DNA of 64,000 nucleotides from CAVVFX01 sp963777595 (GTDB lineage Bacteria; Acidobacteriota; Terriglobia; Bryobacterales; Bryobacteraceae): contig CAVZRE010000013.1 of the NCBI GenBank assembly GCA_963777595.1, forward strand, positions 124,001-188,000, given 5' to 3'. Positions 62,287 to 64,000 of this stretch are shown in pieces. A model generated the notes under the pieces. It did no database searches. It was not told the origin of the DNA and was given only the letters and a program-made list of their open reading frames with translations. Position numbers and translations under genes: made by a program. Within the stretch, counting starts at the first letter, position 1. The number at the start of each line of letters is the position of its first letter.

Positions 62287-63273
62287 TCACTTCGCCAGCC
62301 CCGTGAGTCGAAAGTAAAGCTTCCAGTAAGCATCGAATTCGGTCTGCGACTGCAATCGATGGATCTGGCGCTCGCTTTCCAGGATGAATGGCTCAATTCC
62401 GAGGTGCTGGGACACTGCGCGGCGGACGTCGAGGAAGCGGACAAGCCCCTCAATCTTGCCACGCAAATAAGCGAAGCCGCAACCATGGCGCACGGCTAAT
62501 CCTCCCCAGAGGGACTGGGCGACGACAATTGGCCAAAACCAACGGTAGAGGAGCGACCGCGGGTAGTGGCGCGCGATCAGAAAAACCTGGTTACGGGCAA
62601 TCAGCCTGACCACCGTGGGACTCCACCGCCCGAACGTCGCGCTGCCATGGTGCCAGCAAATCGCCTGCGGAAAGTACCAGCCGGAAAGATGAGCCGACGC
62701 GCAGCGGAGCCCGAAATCGACATCCTCCAGGTACGAATCGAAGGTTTCAGCAAAGAGTCCGACAGAGCGAAAGACGGAGGCGTGGTAGATCACCGCTGTC
62801 GCGGAACAAAAGCGAATCCGCTCCGGCGCCGGCGAAGAGGAGGCAGGCCGGCCAGCCCCCGCACGCCACGAGCAGCCGCCGCGGCAGATCAGGTCATAGG
62901 AGCCATCCAGAATCTCTGGCGAGCCGGCCTGTAGAATTTTGCCGGTTGCAAACCCGTTCTCGGCTGCGCCGGCCCAGAGCGTCTCAAGCCACTGGCTGTC
63001 TAATTCGACGTCCGAATTAATCAGCGCAATACCGTCGCCTTGCGCCTCCTCGATCCCACGGTTCACGGCGGCCGCGAAACCTACGTTCCGGCGCATCGCG
63101 ATCACCCGCGCCCCCATCTGGGCGGCAACCTCCGCAGCGTCATCGCTCGACCCGTTATCGACTACGATGATCTCCAGCGGTTCGACCGTTTGCCGGCCGA
63201 TCGAAATAAGCAACTGGCGCAAGAGTCCAGCGCCATTGTGCACCGGGATCACGATCGACACGCGCCCCTTCAC
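62287..63273 (-). CDS. Glycosyltransferase family 2
   Basis: 328-aa GT-A transferase: VSIVIPVHNGAGLLRQLLIS, IIVVDNGSSDDAAEVA, GIALINSDVELDSQWLETLW and FAETFDSYLEDVDFGLRCAS. A C-terminal stretch with hydrophobic residues (LLYRWFWPIVVAQSLWGGLA) may contact the membrane. It overlaps the upstream GT2 by 4 nt. Part of the second polysaccharide island. Confidence 0.9.
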   Translation of the reverse strand: MKGRVSIVIPVHNGAGLLRQLLISIGRQTVEPLEIIVVDNGSSDDAAEVAAQMGARVIAMRRNVGFAAAVNRGIEEAQGDGIALINSDVELDSQWLETLWAGAAENGFATGKILQAGSPEILDGSYDLICRGGCSWRAGAGRPASSSPAPERIRFCSATAVIYHASVFRSVGLFAETFDSYLEDVDFGLRCASAHLSGWYFPQAICWHHGSATFGRWSPTVVRLIARNQVFLIARHYPRSLLYRWFWPIVVAQSLWGGLAVRHGCGFAYLRGKIEGLVRFLDVRRAVSQHLGIEPFILESERQIHRLQSQTEFDAYWKLYFRLTGLAK

Positions 63274-63953
63274 GGCCGTCGAACCCCGAACCTTTTACGG
63301 ACGAGGAAAAGGAGGTTCTGTAAGCCGTCGCGATATGGATTCAGTTTGGTTTCACCCAGGCGTGTGCTGTAAATAATAGAGATCTCGCCAAACCGCGAAT
63401 TGGCGACGCGCAACGCTTCGATCTTGATCTCCTCGGAGAATGCCATACCGTCGGATTCGAGTTGCATTTTATCGAGCAGCTTACGGCGGAAAACCCACAT
63501 CCCCGATTGCGAATCCCGCACCCACTTAAAGAACAATATCGACATAGCGCACGAGAGCAGAATATTGCCGATCTTGTGTTTGAAGCTCATGCCCCTGGGA
63601 TCGCGCACCGGAAATCGGGAAGCATTCAGGAAGTCGACGTCCAGATGCAGGAATGCTTCGAGCAAATACGAGATGCCGCTTACGGGATAAGTGTGATCGC
63701 CGTCGAGCGTGACAATGATGTCGCCGGTGGCGCAGGCGAAGCCACGTTTATAGGCTCGGCCATAGCCTGCAACCGGCTCGTGAACCACTTTGGCGCCGGA
63801 CGCGCGTGCAACGTCGGCCGTGCGGTCGGTCGAGTTGTTGTCTACCACAATCACTTCGTCGACAAAATCCGGGATTTCGCCTAAGACATGACCAATGGCC
63901 TTCTCTTCGTTCAGACATGGAATGATAGCGGTAATCGACTGGCCTTTGTACAC
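63270..63953 (-). CDS. Glycosyltransferase family 2 (DPM1/polyprenyl-phosphate mannosyltransferase-like)
   Basis: 227 aa. ITAIIPCLNEEKAIGHVLGE, VIVVDNNSTDRTADVA and IIVTLDGDHTYP (with the DxD) are typical of the dolichol/polyprenyl-phosphate sugar transferase group. GYGRAYKRGFACATGD is also characteristic. There is no C-terminal membrane anchor. Probably charges a polyprenyl phosphate or transfers a sugar in the second island. It is the first gene of the visible operon; the 47 nt to the window edge hold its leader. Confidence 0.88.
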   Translation of the reverse strand: MYKGQSITAIIPCLNEEKAIGHVLGEIPDFVDEVIVVDNNSTDRTADVARASGAKVVHEPVAGYGRAYKRGFACATGDIIVTLDGDHTYPVSGISYLLEAFLHLDVDFLNASRFPVRDPRGMSFKHKIGNILLSCAMSILFFKWVRDSQSGMWVFRRKLLDKMQLESDGMAFSEEIKIEALRVANSRFGEISIIYSTRLGETKLNPYRDGLQNLLFLVRKRFGVRRP

Positions 63954-64000
63954 GTTGGATATTATGGTGATTGTAATGAATCTACAACCGAGTACCCGTT

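Overview
The window reads as a chromosomal piece of an Acidobacteriota genome, most like the Solibacter/Bryobacter group. This rests on gene style, not on a marker gene: an Oar-like TonB-dependent receptor with an N-terminal carboxypeptidase-regulatory domain, a VWFA protein of the acidobacterial type, several Tat-exported oxidoreductases, a DUF1080 protein, a fused AroDE, and moderately high GC with little intergenic DNA. No rRNA is present; one tRNA-Gly is.

Region 1 (1-17.9 kb, minus strand) is a complete Wzx/Wzy-type exopolysaccharide operon. It is read from about 17.6 kb leftward: a NusG/RfaH-like antiterminator, a Wza-like exporter, a Wzc-like tyrosine kinase/co-polymerase, a Wzx flippase, four GT4 glycosyltransferases interleaved with an OafA-type acyltransferase and a Wzy-like polymerase, a WcaF-like acetyltransferase, a WbuB-like glycosyltransferase, a WecA/WbaP-role priming transferase and GDP-mannose dehydratase. 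Most junctions are 4-base ATGA overlaps. A secreted protein of unknown function (17940) faces away from the operon across a 450-bp control region.

Region 2 (19.5-27.4 kb) holds small secreted proteins, a VOC protein, tRNA-Gly, aroDE, a Tat-signal micro-ORF with a frameshifted amidase, an aldo-keto reductase, and a TPR locus with an extraordinary cluster of frameshifts. Region 3 (27.4-35.3 kb) holds an IS remnant, the TonB-dependent receptor with a strong promoter and LacI-like operator, murJ behind a heptamer repeat, an orphan ExbD-like fragment and a toxin-antitoxin patch (MazF type plus HicAB with broken hicA).

Region 4 (35.3-48.2 kb) is metabolism and envelope: a PLP decarboxylase coupled to a DapA-like lyase, DUF1080, Gfo/Idh, VWFA, S4 and RutE-like proteins, then a tight psd-pssA-usg-like-lptE-holA operon. 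Region 5 (48.3-56 kb) contains a sigma-like protein with a large unknown C-terminal half, a metallophosphoesterase, an IMPase-like protein and a 1110-aa transglutaminase/DUF2126 protein. Region 6 (56.4-64 kb) has an MltD-like transglycosylase and a second glycosyltransferase island (GT2 genes, a DUF1972 GT and a YeeZ-like SDR) that probably continues past the right edge.

Several genes are interrupted by single-base frameshifts while coding sense is kept in every segment (amidase, TPR block, pssA, one GT2, hicA). This pattern, including in a gene likely to be essential, suggests consensus indel errors at least as much as true decay. The most worthwhile leads are the sigma-like fusion and its neighbours, the secreted protein facing the EPS operon, the catalytically altered Asd paralogue in the lipid operon, and the repeat that appears to have replaced the murJ start.
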